Positions 1-7,257 of a DNA stretch of 10,659 nt are shown here, in pieces. The translations under genes and the position numbers were made by a program. Under the pieces are notes generated by a model that did not search any database, was not told the DNA's origin, and saw only the letters and a list, made by a program, of their open reading frames with translations. Source of the stretch: JBHJHK01 sp050330975 (lineage in GTDB: Bacteria > Pseudomonadota > Gammaproteobacteria > Competibacterales > Competibacteraceae); NCBI GenBank assembly GCA_050330975.1, contig JBHJHK010000455.1, forward strand, positions 1-10,659, in the 5' to 3' direction. Position 1 is the first letter of the stretch. The number at the start of each line of letters is the position of its first letter.

Positions 1-1895
1 AACCATACCGTGGTGATTCCCCACCCCCCCCCCCGCCCGCCGGCCCGGTGTGTCCCCCCGTGGGGGGGGGGGGCGCCCCCCCGGGGCGCGCCCCCGGGGG
101 GCGCCCCACCCGCGGCGATGGTCGCCAAGGCTTGGGCCGAGGTCCGGGCCGATGAACGAGCCCCTGTGTTGAGCTCCAAGCCGCCACCGGCCACCACGGT
201 CACCGACTCGGGGAAGTCGGCCGTATCCGCCAGCCAGCTGGTCTGTTGGCCACTGCCCACCCGCTGCCAATTCACCAATTGTGTGACGTCACCGTCGGTA
301 ACACGGGTGGACGTCCCAGCCCCCCCGTCTTGGTCATCTGGGAAGAAATGCCAAAAGTACATTCCAGGGGGGGCGATGAGTAAAACCGCGGCCAACACAC
401 TGGCAGCAGCCCGCTGGCCGGTGTTCCATCTCCCCCAGGTGCGGCGCCACAGGGCGGCCATGGCGCCTTGGTCTTCGAGTGCTGGCTCTACTTGCGCAGC
501 GTCAGCTTGAACCAAGTCTGGATTTTCCTCTTGGCCCAAACGCCGTTTGACGGCCAGAATGCGTCGATAGCGCTGATGGGTGACGCCACACGACTTACAG
601 ACATCGTAACCATCCAGGGCCTTGGGCTGACTAAAGCCACAGGCGGGGCACACGACAAATTTAGTGGCGTCTTCGATGGGGACCAGGGACAAGGAGAGAT
701 GAAGGTTGACTTCAAAGCCCGCCTCATTGAGCTTTTGCTTGACAATTTTCGCTTTGCCATAGGGCACATTGCGGGCGACCACCAGTTCATTGCCGGTTTG
801 GGTCATGTCGCCAATGAGCGCTTTGGCCCGGTGGATGGTGAGGCTGAACAGCTCTGCCAAGCGCGGGGCCAAGGTTTTGGGATCGAGGTCGTAGCCGAGA
901 CCAGTGATGGCGATATGCTCGACGTTGTGACCGTCCTCGGCGGTGTTTTGCACCAAATCCAGCTGGCCGATGAGGCCTTGGCCCATGGGGCGGAGATCGG
1001 CTTGAAAGGCGTCGACTGACTGGTAACGCTCCCGCGGCTGCAGGGCCATGGCCCGCACGATCGCCTTCTTGAGGGTCGGGCTATAGCCAGTGCAAATCTT
1101 GAGGCGACTTATCACCGTGTCCCGGAGCACGCGCGTGGGTGCTTCGGGGGGAGTCTGGCGAGTGAGGCAATGGAATAATACAGCTCCCAGGGCATAGAGA
1201 TCAGACCAGGGACCTAGGTCTTTACCCTCACTGCTGTACTGCTCTGGCGGCGAGTAACCTTGGGATACCATGACCGTCATATCCTGACGGCGATGGCGCA
1301 TGGACTCTCGAGCCGAGCCAAAGTCGATGAGCATGACTCCGCCATCGCGGGAGCGCACATAGAGATTGGCGGGTTTGATATCGCGGTGGAGAAAACCCTG
1401 ACGGTGCACTTCCGTCAAGGCGGGTAGTATATCTTCCAGCATGCCCAGGATATCGTCTTCGGAGAGGCGATCCTCTTGGAGGAGGGTCTCCAAGGTACAA
1501 CCCTCCTCGTAATCCATGACGATGTAGGCCGTGCCGTGGGCACTGAAATATTCTCGGATCTTCACCACGTGGGGATGATCCAGTTTGGCCAACACCTGAG
1601 CTTCTTGGAGAAAACGGGCCAACCCCCACTGGTAGGGGGACTCTTCTCCTTCCAGGGACGGTGCGTTGCGCCCCATCAGGGGAGAAAGGCTGACCCCGTC
1701 GGGGTTACGCCGGGCGAATTCGGCGGGGAAAAACTCTTTAATCGCAAAGGTTTCGCCGCTCTCGGGATCGAGGGCGCGATAGGTGACGCCAAAGCCCCCG
1801 ACCCCGAGGACCGCCTCGATGCGATAGCGGCCTAGGTTGAAGCCAGGTGGCAAAGTCGTCGACGAGGCAGTGTCAGCTGCAGCGTCATGGGCCAT
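1..1895 (-). CDS. Ser/Thr protein kinase with L7/L12-like domain, zinc ribbon and TM segment (3' end missing)
   Basis: Reading leftward from ATG 1895, one frame stays open to the window edge, about 630 codons. A Hanks-type kinase domain fills roughly residues 20-300. It has a Gly-rich loop GxGGFG at 31-36, Lys53 in an IKEFFP motif, the catalytic loop HRDIKPAN at 170-177 (Asp172, Lys174, Asn177), DFG at 191-193 and PPEQY at 216-220, so all catalytic residues are present. Residues about 325-402 resemble the C-terminal domain of ribosomal L7/L12. A zinc ribbon follows (Cys416, 419, 433, 436), then a hydrophobic helix at about 496-518 and an outer tail. The inferred role is a membrane-tethered signalling kinase with a cytoplasmic catalytic domain; substrate unknown. 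ATG 1895 is preferred over in-frame ATG 1913 because GGGAG precedes it at a suitable distance. The last about 35 codons (below about 115) are G/C homopolymer and unreliable. I found no convincing promoter. Confidence 0.9.
   Translation of the reverse strand, partial: MAHDAAADTASSTTLPPGFNLGRYRIEAVLGVGGFGVTYRALDPESGETFAIKEFFPAEFARRNPDGVSLSPLMGRNAPSLEGEESPYQWGLARFLQEAQVLAKLDHPHVVKIREYFSAHGTAYIVMDYEEGCTLETLLQEDRLSEDDILGMLEDILPALTEVHRQGFLHRDIKPANLYVRSRDGGVMLIDFGSARESMRHRRQDMTVMVSQGYSPPEQYSSEGKDLGPWSDLYALGAVLFHCLTRQTPPEAPTRVLRDTVISRLKICTGYSPTLKKAIVRAMALQPRERYQSVDAFQADLRPMGQGLIGQLDLVQNTAEDGHNVEHIAITGLGYDLDPKTLAPRLAELFSLTIHRAKALIGDMTQTGNELVVARNVPYGKAKIVKQKLNEAGFEVNLHLSLSLVPIEDATKFVVCPACGFSQPKALDGYDVCKSCGVTHQRYRRILAVKRRLGQEENPDLVQADAAQVEPALEDQGAMAALWRRTWGRWNTGQRAAASVLAAVLLIAPPGMYFWHFFPDDQDGGAGTSTRVTDGDVTQLVNWQRVGSGQQTSWLADTADFPESVTVVAGGGLELNTGARSSARTSAQALATIAAGGAPPGGAPRGGAPPPHGGTHRAGGRGGGWGITTVW
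19..113. other. G/C homopolymer low-complexity end, probable assembly artefact
   Basis: The segment is built almost only from runs of C and G (for example about 12 C at 24-34 and about 12 G at 62-73) and GGGGCGCC-like blocks. It lies inside the kinase reading frame and would encode a Gly/Pro/Arg string unlike the preceding tail. The opposite end of the window shows the same texture, which favours a technical cause over a real coding repeat. The first 18 bases look like ordinary sequence. Confidence 0.7.
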
Positions 1896-2490
1896 GGATT
1901 GTGCTCCCTGCATTGCTCAATGGAGAAAACCAATGGTCAAACTCCGTGGAATCATCCCGTCGATGACGTGGCAAACCCCAGACCCTTGGGAGGATACACG
2001 ACGGGCGGCCACCGCGGTCAGTTGACGCCACTACTTTGAGCTTAAAAGATCTTAAAGGGTGGATCCTGGAAAGAATGTAACAGAAAAACGCCAGCCTTGG
2101 AGGACTGGGACCGGCTTTTTCATCCCACTCGATAGGTGTGTTGCGGCCTAGAGGAAAGGCGGAAAGGGCACTATCTTCGAGGGTGGCCCCACTAGCTCAG
2201 GGGCTGTGTCCGCCGTGACCCCAGCGACGGCTCCAGACGCTGCCTTGTGATGGCATGCCCCCCAGTGCTGAGGGGCGAGCGGTCGCTGATAATCGCTGTG
2301 TGTTGCCCCTGGGGTCCATGGAGTAACACGCGCAATGACTACCACGGCTCGGGGGAGCTCCTCTGGGGCAACTGCGGCGCGGTGGTGGGGAAGCGCCACG
2401 GCCTGAAGCTGCCCTGGACCGTTGCCCTCCACCGGTTGTTCTAGGTCTTCGAGCCCGAGTTCCGTTGAGCGCCGAGGGGTTTGCAGAGGC
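1896..2490. other. Intergenic region between kinase gene and the operon terminator
   Basis: About 600 bp lie between the kinase start and the operon terminator. I see no convincing gene. A leftward frame is open from a TTG at 2492 to a TAG at 2148 (114 codons), but it has no good ribosome site, no recognisable motif and mixed third-codon bases unlike the GC-ending codons of the real genes here. A terminator-like hairpin lies at 2084-2108. Bases 2032-2062 are relatively AT-rich and contain an imperfect palindrome around AGATCT. The leader of the kinase gene must lie in the left part. Confidence 0.6.
2084..2108 (-). terminator. Candidate Rho-independent terminator in the kinase-tRNA gap
   Basis: On the minus strand CCAG-T-CCT, loop CCA, AGGCTGG forms a 7-bp stem with one bulged T, followed by CG and five T. 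On the plus strand a T5 run (2116-2120) also follows, but eight bases after the stem, so leftward use fits better. It lies downstream of no clear gene. It could back up the operon terminator or end a short transcript from the gap. Confidence 0.45.
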
Positions 2491-2523
2491 AAAAAAAGAC
2501 CCAGATCATGGATCTGAGTCTTT
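2491..2523 (-). terminator. Rho-independent terminator of the rpsU-rpoD-tRNA operon
   Basis: On the minus strand a 13-bp stem (AAAGACTCAGATC with GATCTGGGTCTTT, one G-T pair) closes a CAT loop. The right arm runs into an unbroken T7 (the A run at 2491-2497). It begins 11 bp beyond the tRNA 3' end and is the first terminator-like structure after rpoD, so it should end the whole leftward operon. Confidence 0.92.
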
Positions 2524-2534
2524 GGTGGTGCGGG

Positions 2535-2608
2535 TGGGCCCTGCAGGACTTGAACCTGCGACCTACCGATTATGAGTCGGCAGCTCTAACCAACTGAGCT
2601 AAGGGCCC
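2535..2608 (-). tRNA. ileX: tRNA-Ile2 (anticodon CAT, lysidine type, reads AUA)
   Basis: A complete 74-nt cloverleaf reads leftward: acceptor GGGCCCT/AGGGCCC, D arm GCTC/GAGC, anticodon stem GCCGA/TCGGT with loop CTCATAA, and T arm GCAGG/CCTGC with loop TTCAAGT. The CAT anticodon (2572-2574) could mean Met or Ile2. Ile2 is chosen because the body matches E. coli Ile2, including C4-G69 and C5-G68, which are known TilS recognition pairs, discriminator A73, and the neighbourhood: ileX lies near rpoD in E. coli. TilS would convert C34 to lysidine so that the tRNA reads AUA. A37 is a target for t6A, made by the complex containing TsaD, which is also encoded in this window. The three bases after the discriminator are CCC, so CCA is not encoded. 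Only 28 bp separate it from the rpoD stop, so it is probably processed from the operon transcript. Confidence 0.93.
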
Positions 2609-2636
2609 ATAAAGTGTGAAAGTGTAGCGCAAACCC

Positions 2637-4478
2637 CTACTCGAGGTCGAGGAAGCTGCGCAGTTGCTCCGAGCGGTTGGGGTGGCGCAGTTTGCGCAAT
2701 GCCTTGGCCTCGATTTGGCGAATCCGCTCCCGGGTTACGTCGAATTGCTTGCCCACCTCTTCCAGGGTGTGGTCGGTGTTCATGTCGATGCCAAAGCGCA
2801 TGCGCAACACCTTGGCCTCCCGGGGGGTCAGGCTCGACAGCACCTCCCGAGTCGCTTCCTTTAGGCCCTCCCCCGTGGCGGAATCCACCGGTGACTGGAC
2901 GTTGGTGTCCTCGATGAAATCCCCCAAGTGGGAGTCTTCGTCGTCGCCGATGGGGGTCTCCATGGAGATGGGCTCCTTGGCGATTTTGAGCACCTTGCGC
3001 ACCTTGTCCTCGGGCATCTCCATGCGCTTGGCCAGCTCTTCTGGGGTGGCCTCGCGGCCCATTTCCTGGAGCATCTGCCGGGAGATGCGATTGAGCTTGT
3101 TGATGGTCTCGATCATGTGCACCGGAATGCGAATGGTGCGGGCTTGGTCGGCGATGGAGCGGGTGATGGCCTGGCGGATCCACCAGGTGGCGTAGGTGGA
3201 GAACTTGTAGCCCCGCCGGTATTCGAATTTGTCCACCGCCTTCATCAAGCCAATATTGCCCTCTTGGATGAGATCCAAGAATTGCAGCCCGCGGTTGGTG
3301 TATTTTTTGGCGATGGAGATCACCAGTCGCAAGTTGGCCTCCACCATTTCCTTCTTCGCCCGCCGGGCCTTGGCCTCTCCCAGGGACATCTGGCGATGGA
3401 TATCCTTGATCTCGGCAATGGGCAGGCTCACTTCCCGCTCAACCTCGATGAGTCGTTGCTGAACCTCGTGGATGGCTTCCCGGTAGAAAGCCAGCTTGGC
3501 GGAGTACTTGTTGCCGCCGGCGATGAGTTCATCGACCCAGCTCAAGTTGGTCTCGTTTTGGGGAAACAGGGCGATAAAGGCCTTGCGGGGCATCTGAGCC
3601 TTGGCGACGCACAGCTGCATGATCGCCCGTTCCTCGGCGCGAATGCGGTCTATGGTACAGCGCAGACCGTCGGCCAAGCGCTCCACGATCTTCGACACCA
3701 ACCGCAGCTCCAAAAAGCGCTCGGTCATGGCCTGGCGCAGGGGTGGCAGTTCGGGGTGGCCCATGCCCTGTTCGCGGCTGAGTCTCACCAAATTGCCGTG
3801 GAGTTCTTCGAGTTCGGCAAAGCGCCGGGCGGCCTCCTCGGGATCGGGGCCAAATTCGCCGTCGGGTTCCACGTCGCCGCCGGCCTCGTCGTCGTCGCCG
3901 TCGTCAGCCACCTCGGGCTCGGCGGCGGTGAGTTTGAGTTCGAAGTCCTCTCCCTCGCCGTCGAGACCCTCGACGTTGTTGTAGCCGATGAGGATTTCCG
4001 CAAGCCGGGCCTCGCCCTCCCTGACCAGGGCGTACTCGTCGAGGAGCTCGGTGATGGTGTAGGGGTAGCTCGCCAGGGCGAGGATCACTTGGCTCGTGCC
4101 CTCCTCGATGCGCTTGGCGATTTGAATTTCTCCCTCGCGGGTCAACAGTTCCACAGTGCCCATCTCGCGCATGTACATGCGCACGGGGTCAGTCGTCCGC
4201 CCAAATTCACTGTCGACGGCGGCCAGGGCTGCCGCGGCCTCTTCGGCGACGTCATCGTCGGTGCTGACAGAGCTATCGCTCAGCAAGAGGGCCTCGGTAT
4301 CCGGAGCGTATTCGTGTACTTCGATCCCCATGTCGTTTATCATGGCGATCACATCTTCAATTTGCTCGGGATCAACGATATCGTCGGGCAGATGATCGTT
4401 GACTTCGGCATAGGTCAAAAACCCCTGCTCTTTGCCGCGGGCGATCAACTTTTTTAACTGCGACTGCTGTTCGCTCAT
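2637..4478 (-). CDS. rpoD: RNA polymerase primary sigma factor RpoD (sigma-70)
   Basis: This housekeeping sigma factor directs core RNA polymerase to -10/-35 promoters. At 613 residues it has the same length as E. coli RpoD. Region 1.1 fills about 1-80 and region 1.2 follows (DPVRMYMREMG). The non-conserved region carries a very acidic stretch near 190-215 (EVADDGDDDEAGGD). Region 2 contains the YATWWIRQAITRSIADQART block that melts and reads the -10 element. Region 3 follows, and region 4.2 holds the helix-turn-helix (LEEVGKQFDVTRERIRQIEAK) for -35 recognition. The last residues are SFLDLE, where E. coli has SFLDD. It follows dnaG after a 174-bp leader with a strong hairpin and runs directly toward the Ile2 tRNA. 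AAGCAAGG precedes the ATG closely. Confidence 0.98.
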   Translation of the reverse strand: MSEQQSQLKKLIARGKEQGFLTYAEVNDHLPDDIVDPEQIEDVIAMINDMGIEVHEYAPDTEALLLSDSSVSTDDDVAEEAAAALAAVDSEFGRTTDPVRMYMREMGTVELLTREGEIQIAKRIEEGTSQVILALASYPYTITELLDEYALVREGEARLAEILIGYNNVEGLDGEGEDFELKLTAAEPEVADDGDDDEAGGDVEPDGEFGPDPEEAARRFAELEELHGNLVRLSREQGMGHPELPPLRQAMTERFLELRLVSKIVERLADGLRCTIDRIRAEERAIMQLCVAKAQMPRKAFIALFPQNETNLSWVDELIAGGNKYSAKLAFYREAIHEVQQRLIEVEREVSLPIAEIKDIHRQMSLGEAKARRAKKEMVEANLRLVISIAKKYTNRGLQFLDLIQEGNIGLMKAVDKFEYRRGYKFSTYATWWIRQAITRSIADQARTIRIPVHMIETINKLNRISRQMLQEMGREATPEELAKRMEMPEDKVRKVLKIAKEPISMETPIGDDEDSHLGDFIEDTNVQSPVDSATGEGLKEATREVLSSLTPREAKVLRMRFGIDMNTDHTLEEVGKQFDVTRERIRQIEAKALRKLRHPNRSEQLRSFLDLE

Positions 4479-4514
4479 GACCTTGCTTCACCCAGAACTG
4501 GTGGTGATTTTAGA

Positions 4515-4534
4515 TCGCACCCCGAAGGGTGCGA
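4515..4534 (-). promoter_or_regulatory. Stable UUCG-capped hairpin in the rpoD leader
   Basis: On the transcribed (minus) strand TCGCACCC-TTCG-GGGTGCGA forms a perfect 8-bp stem closed by C(UUCG)G, the classic extra-stable tetraloop. It lies 36 bp before the rpoD start. No T run follows (TCTAAAATC), so it is not a standard terminator. A 5' end protector or a processing landmark that separates dnaG from rpoD message is the more likely role. In E. coli the dnaG-rpoD junction is an RNase E processing site. Confidence 0.75.
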
Positions 4535-4603
4535 ACGGTATGGTCAGAAAAGCTGTTAAGCTCTCTCTCGTATCAAACTAATACTAGTTGCAAACATCAC
4601 CCC

Positions 4604-4631
4604 CTGGTAGGGTGTTGCCCTGTGCTGTCAA
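4604..4631 (-). promoter_or_regulatory. Weak candidate internal promoter for rpoD
   Basis: A perfect -35 TTGACA (4631-4626, minus strand) is followed after 16 bases by TACCAG (4609-4604), which matches the -10 consensus at only three of six positions. It would start a transcript about 120 nt before rpoD. Internal rpoD promoters are known in the E. coli operon, but this one rests on the -35 alone. Confidence 0.25.
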
Positions 4632-4652
4632 CCGCAATTCACCGGGGCCAAC

Positions 4653-6398
4653 TCATGGAGACGTCGGGGAGCGCGGGCGAATGGCGCGGCGAAGTTGTTG
4701 CCGCTCTTCCTCGCTCAAGGCTTCGACGTCGTTGCGCTGGATGATTTTGTCCAGGGGCAGAACGCCGCCGTATTGTAGTCGCAATTTTTGTACGATTCCG
4801 CAAAATTCTTCCTGGAGTCCTTCCTCTACCAAAGGGCGCCACTGGGAGAGTCGCATGAGGGCGTCTTGGTGGGGGTCCTCCAAGAAGTGGGCGAGCAGGG
4901 CTGCAGAATGGTCTATATGGGGACGATTTCTGACGAGTTCAATGAGGCGGTAGAGCAAATCACCCCCGGTGAGAGCGGCTTGATTGAGGAACTCGATATC
5001 GTCGACAGCCAAAGCGAATTGGGGTTGATGGAGCAATAGGGCGATGGCCTTGCGCACCGAGGTGCGCTCGACGTTGGGTCCCTCATGGGGGGAAGTGGAA
5101 GAACTCGAGAGGGAAGAATGAGTTGCTAAACCTCTCAAGGGTGTTGGCGCAACGTGTGACAGTTGCTCTGCCATCATATCGCGAAAGTCGCCTTCGGGCA
5201 ATTTCTGCAGTAGGGAGCGGGCCCGATGGGCAAAGCGTGCCCGGCCGTCGAGGGTCTTCAGATCGACTTGCTGGCTCAAGTGGTCGAAAAACACCGCGGA
5301 CAGGGGTTGGGCGTCTTTGAGGCGATCGACAAAAGCCTGCTGGCCTTCTCGGCGAATCAGGCTGTCGGGGTCTTCGCCGTCGGGGAGGAACAAAAAGCTC
5401 GCCTGACGGCCGTCGCGGAGTTGAGGTAAGGCGTTTTCCAGGGCTCGCCAGGCGGCGTCCCGACCCGCTCGATCCCCGTCAAAGCAAAATACCACGTCGG
5501 GGGCGAGGCGAAACAACTGTTCGAGGTGGTCCGGGGTGGCACTGGTGCCCAGGGTGGCCACCGCCCAATCCACGCCGTGTTGGGCCAAGGCCACGACATC
5601 CATGTAACCCTCCACCACCACCACCTGGGGGAGCTGCCTGAGGCTGCGACGGGCTTCAAAAAGGCCAAACAGCGCTTTGCCTTTGTGGAATAGGACCGTC
5701 TCCGGCGAGTTGAGGTACTTGGGGGTCCCGCCGGCCTCCAAAATGCGGCCGCCAAAGGCGATGGGTCGCCCCCGACGATCGCGGATGGGAAACACAATGC
5801 GATCGCGGAAGCGGTCATAGGGCCGTTGGCTGTCGTCGCGGAGGGCGACGAGGCCGGCGGCTTGGAGGGCGTCGGTGGTAGCGCCTTGCTGGCTCAAATG
5901 GCGGGTGAGGTTATCCCAGCCGGGCGGCGCATAGCCAATGCCAAACCGGGCCACCACTTGGCCGTCGAGTCCTCGACCCTTGAGATAGTCGATGGCTCGC
6001 TGGCGACCGGAGTGTTCCCGCAACTGGCGTTGAAAAAAGTCCTGGGCCTGGGCCAACAACGCCAGGAGCGGCTCGTGGCGGTTGGCGGGTTCGCCCCCCC
6101 GGCGGGGTATTTCGAGTCCGGCGCTGCGGGCGAGCTCCTCCACGGCGTCGACAAAACTCAACCGCTCGTACTCCATCAAAAAGCCAATGGCGTTGCCGTG
6201 GGCACCACAGCCGAAACAGTGGTAAAACTGCTTGGTGGGGCTCACCGTAAAGGAAGGTGTGCGCTCGCTGTGGAAGGGGCAGCAAGCCGTGTACTCCCGA
6301 CCGACTTTGCGCAGGGGGACGTGGCGTTCGACGACTTCGACGACGTCGACGCTGCTCAGGAGTCGGTCGATAAAGTCACTGGGAATCCGCTGGGCCAT
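4653..6398 (-). CDS. dnaG: DNA primase DnaG
   Basis: DnaG makes the RNA primers for lagging-strand synthesis and replication initiation, acting with the DnaB helicase. It has 581 residues, as in E. coli. The N-terminal CHC2 zinc-binding domain has Cys40, His43, Cys61 and Cys64. The RNA-polymerase domain with the TOPRIM fold follows: a basic RFRDRIVFPIRDRRGRPIAFGGR block at about 196-218, EGYMD with Glu263, and DGDRAG with Asp307 and Asp309 as metal ligands. From about 440 the helical helicase-interaction domain is much less conserved, as is usual. It starts 58 bp after yqeY, with GGAAG upstream of the ATG at a somewhat long spacing. It is the third gene of the operon. Confidence 0.98.
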   Translation of the reverse strand: MAQRIPSDFIDRLLSSVDVVEVVERHVPLRKVGREYTACCPFHSERTPSFTVSPTKQFYHCFGCGAHGNAIGFLMEYERLSFVDAVEELARSAGLEIPRRGGEPANRHEPLLALLAQAQDFFQRQLREHSGRQRAIDYLKGRGLDGQVVARFGIGYAPPGWDNLTRHLSQQGATTDALQAAGLVALRDDSQRPYDRFRDRIVFPIRDRRGRPIAFGGRILEAGGTPKYLNSPETVLFHKGKALFGLFEARRSLRQLPQVVVVEGYMDVVALAQHGVDWAVATLGTSATPDHLEQLFRLAPDVVFCFDGDRAGRDAAWRALENALPQLRDGRQASFLFLPDGEDPDSLIRREGQQAFVDRLKDAQPLSAVFFDHLSQQVDLKTLDGRARFAHRARSLLQKLPEGDFRDMMAEQLSHVAPTPLRGLATHSSLSSSSTSPHEGPNVERTSVRKAIALLLHQPQFALAVDDIEFLNQAALTGGDLLYRLIELVRNRPHIDHSAALLAHFLEDPHQDALMRLSQWRPLVEEGLQEEFCGIVQKLRLQYGGVLPLDKIIQRNDVEALSEEERQQLRRAIRPRSPTSP

Positions 6399-6456
6399 CG
6401 GGATGTTTAGCTTCCATTCCCCAGGACTGGGCTAGGACCCGGCAAGGGAAGACCCG

Positions 6457-6906
6457 TCAGGGGGCACCTAGGCGCTCTTTGACCCGGGCACTCACGACGG
6501 CCATGTCGGCTCGTCCCTGGAGACGACCCTTGAGCAGGGCCATGACTTTGCCCATGTCTTTGACGGATTGGGCCCCCGTTTCGGCCACAGCCCCCGCGAT
6601 GGCCGCGTCGAGTTCGGCCTCTGCCAGGGGTTCGGGGAGGTAGCTGCGGATGATGTCGACCTCCTGCTGTTCCCGATCGGCCAAGTCGAGGCGTTCGGCG
6701 GCGCGATACTGGCTGATGGACTCTCGACGCTGCTTGACCATCCGCTCGAGAACGGCGATGACTGCGAGGTCGTCAAGGGTGGTTTGTTCGTCGACCTCCC
6801 GCTGCTTGATGTCGGCGTTGATCAAGCGCAGGGTCGCCAAACGCGACTTGTCCTTGGCGCGCATGGCGGCTTTGATGTCGTCTAGGAGGCGATCTTTGAG
6901 GGGCAT
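6457..6906 (-). CDS. yqeY: GatB/YqeY domain protein
   Basis: This 149-residue protein belongs to the YqeY family, a helical domain also found at the C terminus of the GatB subunit of Glu-tRNA(Gln)/Asp-tRNA(Asn) amidotransferase, where it contacts tRNA. The role of the stand-alone protein is unsettled. Family marks are LKDRLLDDIKAAMRAKDK at the N terminus, TLRLINADIKQREVD, the central LERMVKQRRESISQYRAAER helix, EQQEVDIIRSYLPEPL and a C-terminal KDMGKVMALLKGRLQGRAD. It lies 33 bp after rpsU and 58 bp before dnaG. The same insertion occurs in Pseudomonas and other gammaproteobacteria but not in E. coli. I see no strong ribosome site, so translation may be coupled to the upstream gene. Confidence 0.93.
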   Translation of the reverse strand: MPLKDRLLDDIKAAMRAKDKSRLATLRLINADIKQREVDEQTTLDDLAVIAVLERMVKQRRESISQYRAAERLDLADREQQEVDIIRSYLPEPLAEAELDAAIAGAVAETGAQSVKDMGKVMALLKGRLQGRADMAVVSARVKERLGAP

Positions 6907-6939
6907 GGGGCAACGGGGAGTGGCGAAAGGGGCGAGTGC

Positions 6940-7155
6940 TCAGTACAACCGGGTGCGGCGGGCATTCTCTCGCTGCAGTTTCTTGAGGTGGCGCTTGACG
7001 GCGGCCGCTTGCTTGCGCTTGCGCTCTTGGGTGGGCTTTTCGTAGTGCTCGCGGCGGCGCACCTCGGAGAGGATGCCCGCCTTCTCGCAGGAGCGTTTGA
7101 AACGGCGAAGGGCTACATCGAAGGGCTCATTTTCTTTGACCTTAACGGACGGCAT
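6940..7155 (-). CDS. rpsU: 30S ribosomal protein S21
   Basis: S21 binds the 30S platform near the anti-Shine-Dalgarno end of 16S rRNA and helps initiation. The 71-residue, very basic protein is nearly collinear with E. coli S21: NEPFDVALRRFKRSCEKAG near the start, REHYEKPTQERKRK in the middle and ENARRTRLY at the end. It is the first gene of the leftward macromolecular-synthesis operon. AGAGGT lies 11 bases before the ATG. An out-of-frame ATG ten bases upstream is ignored because it does not give S21. Confidence 0.98.
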   Translation of the reverse strand: MPSVKVKENEPFDVALRRFKRSCEKAGILSEVRRREHYEKPTQERKRKQAAAVKRHLKKLQRENARRTRLY

Positions 7156-7222
7156 ATACGTTCATTACCTCTTGGAATCGGTGGAGCGGTTTCTGCGTTC
7201 AGCGCATCTTTGGGTCTAAAAA

Positions 7223-7252
7223 ACTATATTTTTCAAAAAGCTATAAAGACAA
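7223..7252 (-). promoter_or_regulatory. rpsU: Candidate sigma-70 promoter of the rpsU operon
   Basis: On the minus strand TTGTCT (7252-7247) and TATAGT (7228-7223, five of six consensus bases) are separated by 18 bases. It lies in a conspicuously AT-rich island of this GC-rich DNA and predicts a leader of about 60 nt before rpsU. No LexA-type CTG-N10-CAG box like the one near E. coli rpsU was seen. Confidence 0.6.
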
Positions 7253-7257
7253 TAAGC

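Noticed and set aside
468..1019. Rightward open frame opposite the kinase gene
   Set aside because: The opposite strand carries a clear kinase tail with a zinc ribbon in one continuous frame, so this is a shadow.
2032..2060. Rightward promoter-like TTGACG with AAAGAT 17 bases later
   Set aside because: The -10 part matches only three of six positions and no rightward gene follows.
2148..2492. Leftward 114-codon frame just after the operon terminator
   Set aside because: Its TTG start lies at the terminator T run, there is no ribosome site, third-codon bases are mixed and no motif is recognisable. Kept only as part of the gap finding.
2928..4457. Long rightward open frame (509 codons) opposite rpoD
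   Set aside because: It is the antisense of a GC-rich, highly conserved gene. The translation has no domain pattern and RpoD accounts for the codon structure.
6420..6431. Short CCCA/TGGG hairpin between yqeY and dnaG, tested as a counterpart of the E. coli terminator before dnaG
   Set aside because: The stem is only four to five bp with no T run, so attenuation is not supported.
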